Part shown: positions 51,932-60,183 of the stretch, in pieces
How positions within the stretch are numbered: the stretch's first letter is position 1
How the letters are laid out: every line of letters begins with the position of its first letter
Assembly: GCA_964598225.1 (NCBI GenBank)
Contig: CAZRBG010000027.1
Span: forward strand, 1 to 64,000
Reading direction: 5' to 3'
From: SG8-4 sp964598225
GTDB lineage: Bacteria; Planctomycetota; Phycisphaerae; Sedimentisphaerales; Anaerobacaceae
DNA length: 64,000 nt
Translations under genes and position numbers: made by a program
Notes under the pieces: generated by a model
What the model was told of the DNA's origin: nothing
The model's input: the letters and a program-made list of their open reading frames with translations, nothing else
Database searches by the model: none

Positions 51932-53734
51932 TCACTCCGCAGGCACGGGTCCTATGAGGGCTTCGTATTCGGTGAAGGTTGATTTGTCGCCGGAACGGAT
52001 TGATTCAGCCAGGGCGGCGATCTTTGGGGTGTTTTTGGTTATGTATCTGCGGGCGATCATTTCTTTTCGCTGTTTCATCGGTATGGTTTTGCCGGCTTCT
52101 CCCGAGCCGTCCTCGGCGACCGGGACCTGCATTTCCACCTTCGTACTGGCCTGGCCGCAGAAGAGATAGCCGTTGATCAGGTCAATGGCGATATCCACCA
52201 AAGCTCTGCCGTAGAGATCCATGTACTCGTTGCCCTGCTGCTTAACGTAAGCGACGGATTCTTTCAAGAGTTCCCTGCCTTTGGCGAGTGTTTCGAGTAA
52301 ATCACTGACTTCGGGATCGTAATCCTGCTCTGCAAGCTCTGCCATAAATTTTTCGGCCGTGCCGCTGCATACGCCTCGTACCGCTGCGACCACCTGCAAC
52401 TGGCTGGTTCCTTCGTAAATAGTCGTAATCCGGGCGTCCCTCGCGTAGCGTTCGCAGGCGTAATCGCGCATATAGCCGCTGCCGCCCAGCACTTGGATCG
52501 AATCATAAGTAACGCGGTTGCACATCTCCGAGCAATAATACTTGCTCATCGGCGTGAGCATCCCGGCGTATCTTCTGTACTTTCGCGATTCATTCTTGAG
52601 CCTCTTAGCTTCGGCCTTGTCCTGAGGCGGACTTTCGAGTTGTTTTGCATAGCCGATCTCCATATCCACGACTCGCGAGGTTTCATACAAGAGCGCCCTG
52701 CCCGCTTCGATCAGGGTTTTCATGTCGATCAGCATGTCTCGCACCGCGGGCAGCTTCTCAATTGCCACGCCAAACTGCTTTCTGGTCGATGCGTAATCGC
52801 GGGCGACGCGATAAGCCGCTTCGGCCACGCCCATCGACTGGCCCGCAATGCCGATCCGGGCGCCGTTCATGAGGCTCATCACGTACGTTACCAGCCCGCG
52901 CTGGCGTTCGCCGATTAGTTCACAAGGCGTATTGTCGAAGAATATCTCACAGGTCGGCGAGCCATGGATGCCCAACTTATCCTCCAGCCGGCGGATGTGT
53001 ACCGTCGGACCCGGCTCGCACACGAACAGGCTCAGGCCAAGTCCACCGGCTCGGTCCGGCTCGCTTCGAGACAGAACCAGCAGGACCTCTCCGCAGCCGT
53101 TGGTGATGAAGCGTTTTACGCCGTGCAGGAACCATTTGCCCTCGTCGCCCTGGTATGCTCGGAGCTTGATCGCCTGTAAGTCGGAGCCTGCGTCCGGCTC
53201 GGTCAGGACCATCGCTCCGGTGACCTTGCCCGCGGCAAATTCCTTCAGGTATTGTTGCTTGATCTCTTCGGAGGCAAATGCATTGATGGTCTCTGCGATT
53301 CCCTGCAGGCCGAAGATGTTCATAAGTGCGGCATCTGCCCGCGAAACGATCTCAATCGCCATCGAATAAACGAGATTCGGGAAATTCAGGCCGCCAAACC
53401 GGTGTGGCAACGTGAAACCCATGACCTCGGCCTGAGCCAGTTTCTCCAGGTCGTCTGCGATTCCCTTGGCGCGGGTCACGGTGCCGTCTTCGTTTAGCAC
53501 GTTGCCCTGGCGATCCACATCCTCGGCCCGCGGCGCGATGAATTCTGCGCTGAGCCGGCCAAGCGAATCCAGCACCATCTCGTAGTTCCGTATTGCCTCT
53601 TCGACATCGGCCGGGGCGTAATCGAATTCGCCTGCGAACTTAAACCCCTCTTCACAAACATTCGCCGAGCCGGCTACGTCTGTGTGCCGGAACAAGAACT
53701 GTATATCGTCGTTATCTCTATAGAAATTAGCCAT
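51932..53734 (-). CDS. acyl-CoA dehydrogenase
   Basis: This 600-residue FAD flavoenzyme oxidises acyl-CoA to enoyl-CoA and hands electrons to ETF. The dehydrogenase core has AMVLTEPDAGSDLQAIKLRA, RFITNGCGEVLLVLSR and the catalytic Glu in TTIYEGTSQLQ. A C-terminal extension (about 455-600) is common in long-chain types. The ATG at 53734 has AAAAGGA upstream. A longer start would run into a repeat. Located downstream of etfA in the same direction. Confidence 0.93.
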   Translation of the reverse strand: MANFYRDNDDIQFLFRHTDVAGSANVCEEGFKFAGEFDYAPADVEEAIRNYEMVLDSLGRLSAEFIAPRAEDVDRQGNVLNEDGTVTRAKGIADDLEKLAQAEVMGFTLPHRFGGLNFPNLVYSMAIEIVSRADAALMNIFGLQGIAETINAFASEEIKQQYLKEFAAGKVTGAMVLTEPDAGSDLQAIKLRAYQGDEGKWFLHGVKRFITNGCGEVLLVLSRSEPDRAGGLGLSLFVCEPGPTVHIRRLEDKLGIHGSPTCEIFFDNTPCELIGERQRGLVTYVMSLMNGARIGIAGQSMGVAEAAYRVARDYASTRKQFGVAIEKLPAVRDMLIDMKTLIEAGRALLYETSRVVDMEIGYAKQLESPPQDKAEAKRLKNESRKYRRYAGMLTPMSKYYCSEMCNRVTYDSIQVLGGSGYMRDYACERYARDARITTIYEGTSQLQVVAAVRGVCSGTAEKFMAELAEQDYDPEVSDLLETLAKGRELLKESVAYVKQQGNEYMDLYGRALVDIAIDLINGYLFCGQASTKVEMQVPVAEDGSGEAGKTIPMKQRKEMIARRYITKNTPKIAALAESIRSGDKSTFTEYEALIGPVPAE

Positions 53735-53748
53735 TCTGGATTTCCTTT

Positions 53749-53819
53749 TTGCCACTAAGACACGAAGACACTAAGACAGCTCTATATTTTCTTTGTGACT
53801 TTGTGTCTTCGTGGCTAAA
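53749..53819. repeat. inverted repeat between etfA and acyl-CoA dehydrogenase
   Basis: GCCACTAAGACACGAAGACA (53751 onward) pairs with GTGTCTTCGTGGCTA (53802-53816). The right arm includes the etfA stop TAG (53815-53817). Confidence 0.8.
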
Positions 53820-54846
53820 CAGTCTTTTCCTTGATTGATTTTATCATCATCGGCACGACTTCGTTGAGGTCGCCGAGTATTTTGTAGTGGGCGACGCCGA
53901 AGATAGGGGCATCGGGATCGTTGTTGATTGCTACGATCTTCTGGCTCTGGGACATTCCCGCCTGATGCTGTACGGCACCGCTGATTCCAACGGCTATATA
54001 CAGGCTCGGGCGAACGGTCGTTCCGGTCTGGCCCACCTGATGGTCGTGGTCTATGAAACCCAGGTCTACGGCTGCTCGCGTTGCCGCCGGTGCGGCGCCG
54101 AGGCAGTTCGCCAGGTCCCACACGAGCTTGAAATTGTCCTTGCTGCCCAGTCCTGCTCCGCCGGCGACGATGATTCGCGCCGCTTTGAGGTCTATCTTTT
54201 TCTCGCGTTTATGCTCATCGAGAATCTCCAGCGGCAAGTCCGTCTGCGTGAGTCGAACTTTCTCTTGAATAATCTGACCTTTTCGTGTTTCGTCCGGTTC
54301 GGGCGTCATCATCACGCCCTCACGAACGGTGGCCATCTGAGGCCAGCGGTCGTGATTGATAATCGTCGCGACGATATTTCCGCCGAAAGCAGGGCGGATC
54401 TGGAAAAGAAGATTCTTGTGTATCTTCTTGTCTCTAACAGTCTTGTGGTCGCCTATTTGCAGATCGGTGCAGTCTGCGGTCAGCCCCGCCTTGGTGGCGC
54501 TTGCGATTCGCGGCGCCAGGTCGCGACCGGTCACAGTTGCTCCGTAGAGCACGATCTGAGGCTCGTGCTTGTGGATCAGGTCGTACATCATCTTTGCATA
54601 GCTGTTGGCCTGGTAAGCCTGCAGCAACGGGTCCTCGGCAACGTAAACCTTGTCGGCGCCGCGGTGTATGAGCTGCGTCGCGAGGCTCTTGACGCCGTCG
54701 CCCAAAAGTACCGCCGCCAGACTCACACCGAGCGTATCGGCCAGATGCCGGGCCTTGCTCATTAACTCAATCGGCGTATCTTCCAGTTGCCCGTTATGCT
54801 GCTCGGCAAAAACCCAAACTTCACCTTCTCTATTAACATCTATCAT
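53815..54846 (-). CDS. etfA: electron transfer flavoprotein, alpha subunit
   Basis: EtfA with EtfB carries electrons from acyl-CoA dehydrogenases towards quinone. The 343-residue protein has the N-terminal nucleotide-like domain, VAGGAGLGSKDNFKLVWDLA and the FAD-binding QVGQTGTTVRPSLYIAVGIS and SQKIVAINNDPDAPIFGVAH. It is complete and of normal length. It is separated from etfB by a HEPN/MNT pair. Its stop codon falls inside a palindromic repeat and its upstream gap contains another repeat. Confidence 0.95.
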   Translation of the reverse strand: MIDVNREGEVWVFAEQHNGQLEDTPIELMSKARHLADTLGVSLAAVLLGDGVKSLATQLIHRGADKVYVAEDPLLQAYQANSYAKMMYDLIHKHEPQIVLYGATVTGRDLAPRIASATKAGLTADCTDLQIGDHKTVRDKKIHKNLLFQIRPAFGGNIVATIINHDRWPQMATVREGVMMTPEPDETRKGQIIQEKVRLTQTDLPLEILDEHKREKKIDLKAARIIVAGGAGLGSKDNFKLVWDLANCLGAAPAATRAAVDLGFIDHDHQVGQTGTTVRPSLYIAVGISGAVQHQAGMSQSQKIVAINNDPDAPIFGVAHYKILGDLNEVVPMMIKSIKEKTV

Positions 54847-54858
54847 TTGTTTGTATCT

Positions 54859-54904
54859 CGTATTGCGTATTACGTATTGCGTAGGGTGGGGCTCGCCCCA
54901 CCAT
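54859..54904. repeat. compound repeat between hepT and etfA
   Basis: CGTATTGCGTATTACGTATT is followed by GTAGGGTGGGGCTCGCCCCA. The first part is related to the truA repeat, the second to the mnmE and M48 elements. Confidence 0.8.
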
Positions 54905-54909
54905 TGTAA

Positions 54910-55332
54910 CTATTTCTCAGCCACGAACCTCTTGATTGCGTCAATAAATTCCTCGATAGTCTTGGTATCGTTTTGTAGGTGTTGATATACCCTCTCATGG
55001 TCGAGACGTAAGTAGTCGTGAACCAGGACGTTCCTGAAGAGGGCCAGGTCAACTAATTCGTCCTTGAGCAGGCTTGGAATCACTTTGTTCTCAAACAAAA
55101 TCCTCGGGATATCAGCATAGGTATCAGGCTTGGCGAAGCCGAACTCGGAAATAACCATATCTCCAACAGTTAAGAACGTTTCCAGAGCTAAATGCAACTG
55201 CCGATCCGCCAAATCATAAATCCTCCAGTCGGAGAGGTATTGCTCTACGGGATACTTCTGCATTTCAACCAGGTGTTGAAGGTATCCTTCCAAGTCCTGA
55301 ATACATTTTGCTAATCTGGCTTTATCTACCAC
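54910..55332 (-). CDS. HepT-like HEPN ribonuclease toxin
   Basis: HepT proteins are HEPN-fold RNase toxins that are silenced by AMP added by their MntA partner. This 140-residue protein has the diagnostic RNVLVHDY (R100, H105, Y107; RX4HXY). The GTG start has GGAGG six bases upstream and overlaps the mntA 3' end by 11 bases. The pair lies between etfB and etfA. Toxicity and AMPylation at the motif Tyr are family knowledge, not seen directly. Confidence 0.9.
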   Translation of the reverse strand: MVDKARLAKCIQDLEGYLQHLVEMQKYPVEQYLSDWRIYDLADRQLHLALETFLTVGDMVISEFGFAKPDTYADIPRILFENKVIPSLLKDELVDLALFRNVLVHDYLRLDHERVYQHLQNDTKTIEEFIDAIKRFVAEK

Positions 55333-55738
55333 TGGTAGCCTCCGGTCCGAAGACTTCCCTCGTATATCTGTCTATGAAAGGTTTCCAGTCCAGGTACTTG
55401 AGCACTGCCTTGACTTCATACTCTAACCGGATCTTATCATTGTCGGAAAAAATAAGAATTCCTTCTTTCAAAATCCGGTGGGCCAGAAGTGGCGGCGTAT
55501 CGTTGAGGACAACTAAATCGACCTCGTCGGTTTTGTATAGGTCCGTTATTTCTCCTAAGACCTTCAGTTTCAAATCAAAATGCTCTCCAGCATCAACTTC
55601 ATCATCAAAATACACGGCGATATCGATATCGCTCAAGGAACCGGCGGTGCCTTTGGCCTGTGAGCCGAAAAGGTAAGCAAAAACCACCCTTCGCCTCTTG
55701 AAAATCCGGGCTAATTGTTCTTTCGTCTCGGGCTTCAT
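55322..55738 (-). CDS. MntA-like nucleotidyltransferase antitoxin
   Basis: This 138-residue minimal nucleotidyltransferase has GSQAKGTAGSLSDIDIAVYF (G25-S26, D37, D39), the GSX10DXD motif. It probably AMPylates HepT. Its ATG overlaps the etfB stop (ATGA), so it is translationally coupled to etfB, an unusual place for a toxin-antitoxin pair. Confidence 0.9.
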   Translation of the reverse strand: MKPETKEQLARIFKRRRVVFAYLFGSQAKGTAGSLSDIDIAVYFDDEVDAGEHFDLKLKVLGEITDLYKTDEVDLVVLNDTPPLLAHRILKEGILIFSDNDKIRLEYEVKAVLKYLDWKPFIDRYTREVFGPEATSGR

Positions 55739-56646
55739 GCTATGATTTTATCGGCGATCAGCTCGTGTATGATGTTTGAGATCGCCTCTTCGGTAGGCTC
55801 GATCTCTTTTGTTTCTTTAGCCGCCAGGACAACGCTTTGAATTCGATGGACCTTGGTTGGGGAACCTTTCTGGCCGCACCACGTCAAGTCGGCCTCGATG
55901 TCCTCCAGGTCTAATTGCTCCATCAACAAGCCGGACTCAGCCAGCTTGTGGCGCCTGCGTTCGACCAACTCTTTGAGTTCGGCCTCGACGGCGTCGGGAT
56001 TTTCAGCCCTAATACTCCGCTCGATCTCAGCCGGCGTGCAAGCGTTCTTGTACTTCATCATTTTCTTGGCCGCCGCTACTCTCGGCTCGTTCGCATCGCC
56101 GACCACGGTCAGCAGGACCGGCAGGGCGGTTCTAACTCTCTGCCAGCCGTTGCCGATGTTTCTGCGAGCCGTTACGGTTTTGCCGTTAAGGTCTTCAAGT
56201 TCTTCCACGTATGTGATCTGTGTGATGCCGAGTTTTTCGGCCAATTGCGGGCCGACCTGGGCCGTATCGCCGTCGATGGCCTGTCTGCCACACAGGACGA
56301 TGTCGTAATCGATTTTCCCGACCGCACAACTGAGGATGTAGCTGGTTGCCAATGTATCGCTCGCGGCACATTTGCGGTCGGTCAGCAGGATCGCCTCGTC
56401 GGCCCCGCGGTAGAGCGATTCACGAAGAATCGCACTCGCGGCCGGCAGACCCATAGTAACGACGGTAATGTGCCCGCCATACTTCTCTTTGATTTGCAGG
56501 GCCAGTTCCAGGGCGTTAAGGTCCTCCGGATTGAAGATCGCCGGCAGCGCCGAACGCTTGACGGTGCCGTCATCATTCATCGCATCGCCTGTAACGTTTT
56601 TTGTGTCAGGCACTTGCTTTACCAATACAACGCAATTATAAGCCAC
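55735..56646 (-). CDS. etfB: electron transfer flavoprotein, beta subunit
   Basis: This 303-residue ETF beta homologue starts VLVKQVPDTKN with the typical adenine-nucleotide (AMP) binding fold (GGHITVVTMGLPAA, GRQAIDGDTAQVGPQLAEKL). The C-terminal recognition region GQKGSPTKVHRIQ is present. It is somewhat longer than the usual 250-265 residues, at the C-terminal end. First gene of the operon etfB-mntA-hepT-etfA-acd-HAD. Confidence 0.95.
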   Translation of the reverse strand: MAYNCVVLVKQVPDTKNVTGDAMNDDGTVKRSALPAIFNPEDLNALELALQIKEKYGGHITVVTMGLPAASAILRESLYRGADEAILLTDRKCAASDTLATSYILSCAVGKIDYDIVLCGRQAIDGDTAQVGPQLAEKLGITQITYVEELEDLNGKTVTARRNIGNGWQRVRTALPVLLTVVGDANEPRVAAAKKMMKYKNACTPAEIERSIRAENPDAVEAELKELVERRRHKLAESGLLMEQLDLEDIEADLTWCGQKGSPTKVHRIQSVVLAAKETKEIEPTEEAISNIIHELIADKIIA

Positions 56647-56914
56647 TTGCTAATCTCCTTGTCCGGCTTTTAATTCACCAAGAAACTCTCTCATCCGAGA
56701 TACGAGCAACGCATTTTAGCGTGATTCGACGGCAAGTCAACCTCAAAAGCCGCCAAATATCGGCGTAACAGGCAATTTTGCTCGAATTCAGGAAGGCAGC
56801 CGGAGTGAGTTTGTCGTTTTTGCCTGGGATGCGGTGCGTTTTAGTCTTGACTTCGGCGCGAAAAGTGCTAAAAAGCAGGTAGTATTTAGATTTGCGGATT
56901 TCGAGCTATCAATT

Positions 56915-57703
56915 ATGAACGTTATTGCAATAGACATTGGAAATACGAATATTGACGTAGGCTTCTATCTTGAAGACGAGGAAAAGTCTATCATCTCTAT
57001 CCCCGGCCGGTCGCGGACAAAGCTGGCCGACCACCTTAAATCGCTCTGGGAGCAGATACCCGTTGTCGAAGGCTCGACAGAGGAAAAACGCAACGGCGTG
57101 ATCGTGGTCAGCAGCGTACATCCTGAATGGACTGGAGTGGTGCGAGAGATTGCTGCTGATGAACTTGGCGAGGAGATTTGCGTTATCGGTGAAGATATAC
57201 CCCTTCCGATGAGGATGTGGGTGGATGAGCCGGACAGAGTCGGCACCGACAGGGTGGTTTCGGCCGCGGCGGCCTACGCCGTAGCAGAGCAAGCGGTGGT
57301 CGTCGCCGATTTCGGCACGGCTGTAACGATAGACCTCGTAGATGAGAACGGCATCTTCCTCGGGGGGGTTATATGCCCCGGTTTCGAAATCAGCGCCGAG
57401 ACTCTGGAACAGAACACCGCCCAATTACCGAAGACGCAAATCCGCAAGCCGGATGCGCCATACGGCAAGAACACCGCCGATGCGATTAACTGCGGCCTGT
57501 ACTATTCGGCAGTCGGAGCGCTGGAGGAAATCATAAGACGCTACGCTGAGATGATCGGCAAATGGCCCCAGACCGTCATCACCGGTGCGGCTGCAAAAAC
57601 CATAAAGGACGACTGCCCTTTCATCGATTCGTTCGTGCCCAGTCTGGTCGTCAAAGGCATCGTCCTCGCCTACAAAAGACATCTGGCGCAAAGTGCAGTG
57701 TAA
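56915..57703 (+). CDS. coaX: type III pantothenate kinase
   Basis: CoaX phosphorylates pantothenate, the first step to coenzyme A. It belongs to the ASKHA kinases. The 262-residue protein has AIDIGNTNIDVGFY (phosphate 1), DRVGTDRVVSAAAAYAV, VVADFGTAVTIDLVD, GGVICPGF and ITGAAAKTI. The ATG at 56915 starts the family-type N-terminus, so the longer frame is not used. It lies 28 bases before mnmE on the same strand. Confidence 0.95.
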   Translation: MNVIAIDIGNTNIDVGFYLEDEEKSIISIPGRSRTKLADHLKSLWEQIPVVEGSTEEKRNGVIVVSSVHPEWTGVVREIAADELGEEICVIGEDIPLPMRMWVDEPDRVGTDRVVSAAAAYAVAEQAVVVADFGTAVTIDLVDENGIFLGGVICPGFEISAETLEQNTAQLPKTQIRKPDAPYGKNTADAINCGLYYSAVGALEEIIRRYAEMIGKWPQTVITGAAAKTIKDDCPFIDSFVPSLVVKGIVLAYKRHLAQSAV

Positions 57704-57731
57704 GGGCGCCCGTGTGTTCGCTCGATAACCT

Positions 57732-58955
57732 ATGACTGTTCAAGCTGCATTAATGACCGGCAGAGGCGTTGGGGCAATATCTACCGTTGAAGTTGTAGGC
57801 GATTCGGCGTTAGACGTCATACGAGAAATATTCAAGCCAGCCGGAACGAAAATCGCCACCTTCGAGACGGGCCAAATCCTGCGTGGGACTATCGTAGATG
57901 GAACCCAAGTCGTCGATCAGGTTACGCTTGGCTGCGAGAGCGCTGAGAACTTCGCGATTCACTGCCACGGCAACCCGGTTATCGTAGAGATGATAATGGA
58001 GCTTCTGCAAAAGCATGGAGCGCAGCCGGTCGCATCAGAACAGTTGCTGGCCGAAACTCTAGCCGCAAAAGGACAATTAGACACAATTGCAATCGAAGCC
58101 AGAATTGCCCAAGCAAAGGCCAGGACAATTGAGGGAACCAAGCTGATAGCAAATCAGATAAACGGCGGACTCGCTGAAAGGGCACAAAACTGGCTCGATG
58201 GGATAGATGGAGTCTCTCTCAATAAGATAAAAGCCGAAGCTGCCAAAATATTGCAGAATTCTCAAGCGGCCAAACTCATAATTTACGGGTGCACGGCGGT
58301 TCTGACGGGCCCTCCAAACAGCGGCAAGAGCACGCTGCTCAATTACCTGGCCGGTCGGAAAAAAGCAATCGTTACCGATATCAAAGGCACAACCAGAGAC
58401 TGGGTAGAAGCCGAATGCCAAATCGCCCCCCTGTCGGTTACTCTGATTGATACTGCGGGAATAGATGAGAACAATGGCGGGGCAAGCTCCACCCTACACA
58501 ATGCCACATGCTACGAGCAGCTAACCGGAGTCGAGCACACAATCGACCAAGCCGCACATGAAAGAACCGCCGAAATTCTGAAAATTTCCGATCTTGTCCT
58601 GCTGGTTTTGGATCAGAGCCAGTCCACGTTGGAGCTTGACAGCGGTCTTCTGGGCCACATCTCGGAGAAAGAGGCCATAACAGTCCTGAATAAATCCGAC
58701 CTGCCGGGCAGGCTCGATGTCGCCCGCCTTCCGCATGCCTTGTCTGAACCTGTACGGATCAGCGCCAAAGAAGGCATGGGAATGGAAAACTTGAAGGAGA
58801 AAATCCGCCAAACATCCGGCACCTCTAATTTCGATTTGAAGCAATCCATCTGCTTTACACATCGTCAGGAAGAAGTGCTCGGTCAACTGACTAAAGCTGA
58901 ATCTGAGCAACAGGCCGCTTCAATTATTGCTGATTTAATCAGTGGTCGGACGTAG
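57732..58955 (+). CDS. mnmE: MnmE-like tRNA modification GTPase, divergent
   Basis: MnmE with MnmG installs cmnm5 at wobble U34. This 407-residue protein has the tetrahydrofolate-binding N-terminal domain (FAIHCHGNPVIVE, about 75-87) and a GTPase domain with GPPNSGKST (193-201), DTAG (240-243) and NKSD (320-323). It is shorter than the usual about 450, and the C-terminal CxGK catalytic Cys motif is absent (ends LISGRT). Residues about 249-270 after DTAGIDEN are extra and are encoded in part by a dispersed repeat (58477-58498). Family is clear; full activity is doubtful. Confidence 0.85.
   Translation: MTVQAALMTGRGVGAISTVEVVGDSALDVIREIFKPAGTKIATFETGQILRGTIVDGTQVVDQVTLGCESAENFAIHCHGNPVIVEMIMELLQKHGAQPVASEQLLAETLAAKGQLDTIAIEARIAQAKARTIEGTKLIANQINGGLAERAQNWLDGIDGVSLNKIKAEAAKILQNSQAAKLIIYGCTAVLTGPPNSGKSTLLNYLAGRKKAIVTDIKGTTRDWVEAECQIAPLSVTLIDTAGIDENNGGASSTLHNATCYEQLTGVEHTIDQAAHERTAEILKISDLVLLVLDQSQSTLELDSGLLGHISEKEAITVLNKSDLPGRLDVARLPHALSEPVRISAKEGMGMENLKEKIRQTSGTSNFDLKQSICFTHRQEEVLGQLTKAESEQQAASIIADLISGRT
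58477..58498. repeat. mnmE: GTAGGGTGG-type element inside mnmE
   Basis: GGCGGGGCAAGCTCCACCCT in mnmE is the reverse complement of the GTAGGGTGGGGCTTGCCCC element at 63804 and the GTAGGGTGGGGCTCGCCCCA at 54882-54901, with few differences. Confidence 0.7.
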
Positions 58956-59028
58956 ACAGGTTATCATTGTTCAGATGTGTGGCTGTTCTCAATCATGATC
59001 TTTCAGTCCTCACATATCAAAGCCACAA

Positions 59029-59368
59029 TTATTCGTCGAGAACATGCCGAATCCAGTGACTGCCGTTGCGTTTCATCTTCTCGACTTCCTCGGTGGTGTA
59101 GGGAAACACGTCGCAGCTTACAGACAGATTGTCAGAGATGAATTCCGGAATTCTGTCAAGGAAGCGCACTGCTTCGATTTAGGATTATCAACAGATCCAC
59201 GTCGCTTGCCGGGCCGAAGCTGTCGGTGGCGTAAGAGCCAAACAGCCCGACTCTTTTGACCTCCGGCCGAGTTCTTTTAAGTTCCGCGACAAAACGGCGT
59301 AATTGGCAGAAGACTTTGTCTCTATCCGCAAATACGACTTTCACCGAATCTAATGATTTCTTCGGCAT
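59029..59368 (-). pseudogene. frameshifted minimal nucleotidyltransferase (MNT)
   Basis: The N-terminal part (MPKKSLDSVK to IILNRSSA) has GSYATDSFGPASDVDLL (G44-S45, D56, D58), the GSX10DXD motif. It runs into a TGA at 59156-59158. In a shifted frame the homologous ending continues, RFLDRIPEFISDNL to NGSHWIRHVLDE, stopping with TAA at 59029. The two frames differ by one base around 59165-59178. So a once-intact gene is probably inactive, unless slippage restores it. No HEPN partner lies beside it. Confidence 0.75.
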
Positions 59369-59477
59369 TTCTAATTGCCTCTTAGGCCTCGCTTTCGGTG
59401 TAATGACCGCCGGGCATTCCACTGTCAAAATCGTTCTCTCGAAAACATGGAAAGCGTATAAGTACAACACGGCGATC

Positions 59478-59870
59478 CTATAATATTACCCTCAGATTCA
59501 GGTTTTCTTCTATTGCGACGAAGTCCCTATCGCAATGCAATAAGGTAAGGTTGTTCTCAATACAAAACGTTGCTATGATGACATCTATTGTCTTTCTGAC
59601 TGTCAATCCTTTTCTTCTCAAATCTCGATAATTCTTGGTACTCTTAACAGCCATGTGCTTACCAAGCATTTCCATAAACATGAAGGAATCAAGTAATTTC
59701 TTGGCATTGTTGTAGTCCTGGTCTCGTTTGAAACCCTGGAGAACCTCTGTAAAGATTAGATCGCCGACGACAATCAACTCATTGCTTAGAAGTGCATCCA
59801 ACTGATTTGTCTGCTTAGTAATCTTACCGTTGAAATAATCGATCCAGACAGATGAGTCCACGAGTATCAT
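59478..59870 (-). CDS. VapC-like PIN toxin
   Basis: This 130-residue PIN protein starts ILVDSSVWIDYFNG with the first metal-binding Asp (D5). FTEVLQGFKRD and KTIDVIIATFC hold other acidic residues, with LLHCDRDFVAI near the end. Composition is AT-richer than the neighbours. It overlaps the VapB gene by four bases (ATGA). It is likely an RNase that cleaves tRNA or rRNA; target unknown. Confidence 0.88.
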   Translation of the reverse strand: MILVDSSVWIDYFNGKITKQTNQLDALLSNELIVVGDLIFTEVLQGFKRDQDYNNAKKLLDSFMFMEMLGKHMAVKSTKNYRDLRRKGLTVRKTIDVIIATFCIENNLTLLHCDRDFVAIEENLNLRVIL

Positions 59871-60061
59871 TTATCCGTTCTCATTTTACTCAGGTTGCCC
59901 GTCCACTTAAGTTTCCCACGAAAGCTTCTTGCGTTCTTCTGTTGGTTTAGCTGCACGAGCAGTTTCAATCCCTCCTCGATAGCTTTCTTCTTGGTCTTAT
60001 AGCCGGAAAGCTCAAGGGCCTTTTTTACCAAATCGTCGTCAAGTACAACGTTTGTTCTCAT
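59867..60061 (-). CDS. VapB-like antitoxin
   Basis: This 64-residue protein (MRTNVVLDDDLVKKALEL at the start) is a short VapB-type ribbon-helix-helix antitoxin with basic C-terminus that would wrap around VapC. It has GGGAGA before the ATG. A palindrome upstream is a likely operator (60079-60105). Antitoxin-first order with 4-base overlap to the toxin is the usual arrangement. Confidence 0.85.
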   Translation of the reverse strand: MRTNVVLDDDLVKKALELSGYKTKKKAIEEGLKLLVQLNQQKNARSFRGKLKWTGNLSKMRTDK

Positions 60062-60078
60062 TGCTGAGTCTCCCTAAA

Positions 60079-60105
60079 TGTGTAATATATTTGCAATAAT
60101 ACACA
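60079..60105 (-). promoter_or_regulatory. putative VapBC operator
   Basis: TGTGTAATAT and ATAATACACA form a near-perfect inverted repeat separated by ATTTGCA, 18 bases upstream of the VapB ATG. Confidence 0.55.
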
Positions 60106-60147
60106 TTCCGTGGGAGTCATGCAAGGAGAATCTTTTCAATCGCTGAC

Positions 60148-60175
60148 TTGTTAAACGCTACAGGCTGTGTATAAT
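60148..60175 (+). promoter_or_regulatory. putative promoter giving leaderless mutS mRNA
   Basis: TTGTTA (60148-60153) and TATAAT (60170-60175) are 16 bases apart, eight bases before the ATG at 60184. No Shine-Dalgarno site precedes the ATG. Confidence 0.45.
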
Positions 60176-60183
60176 CCTTATCC

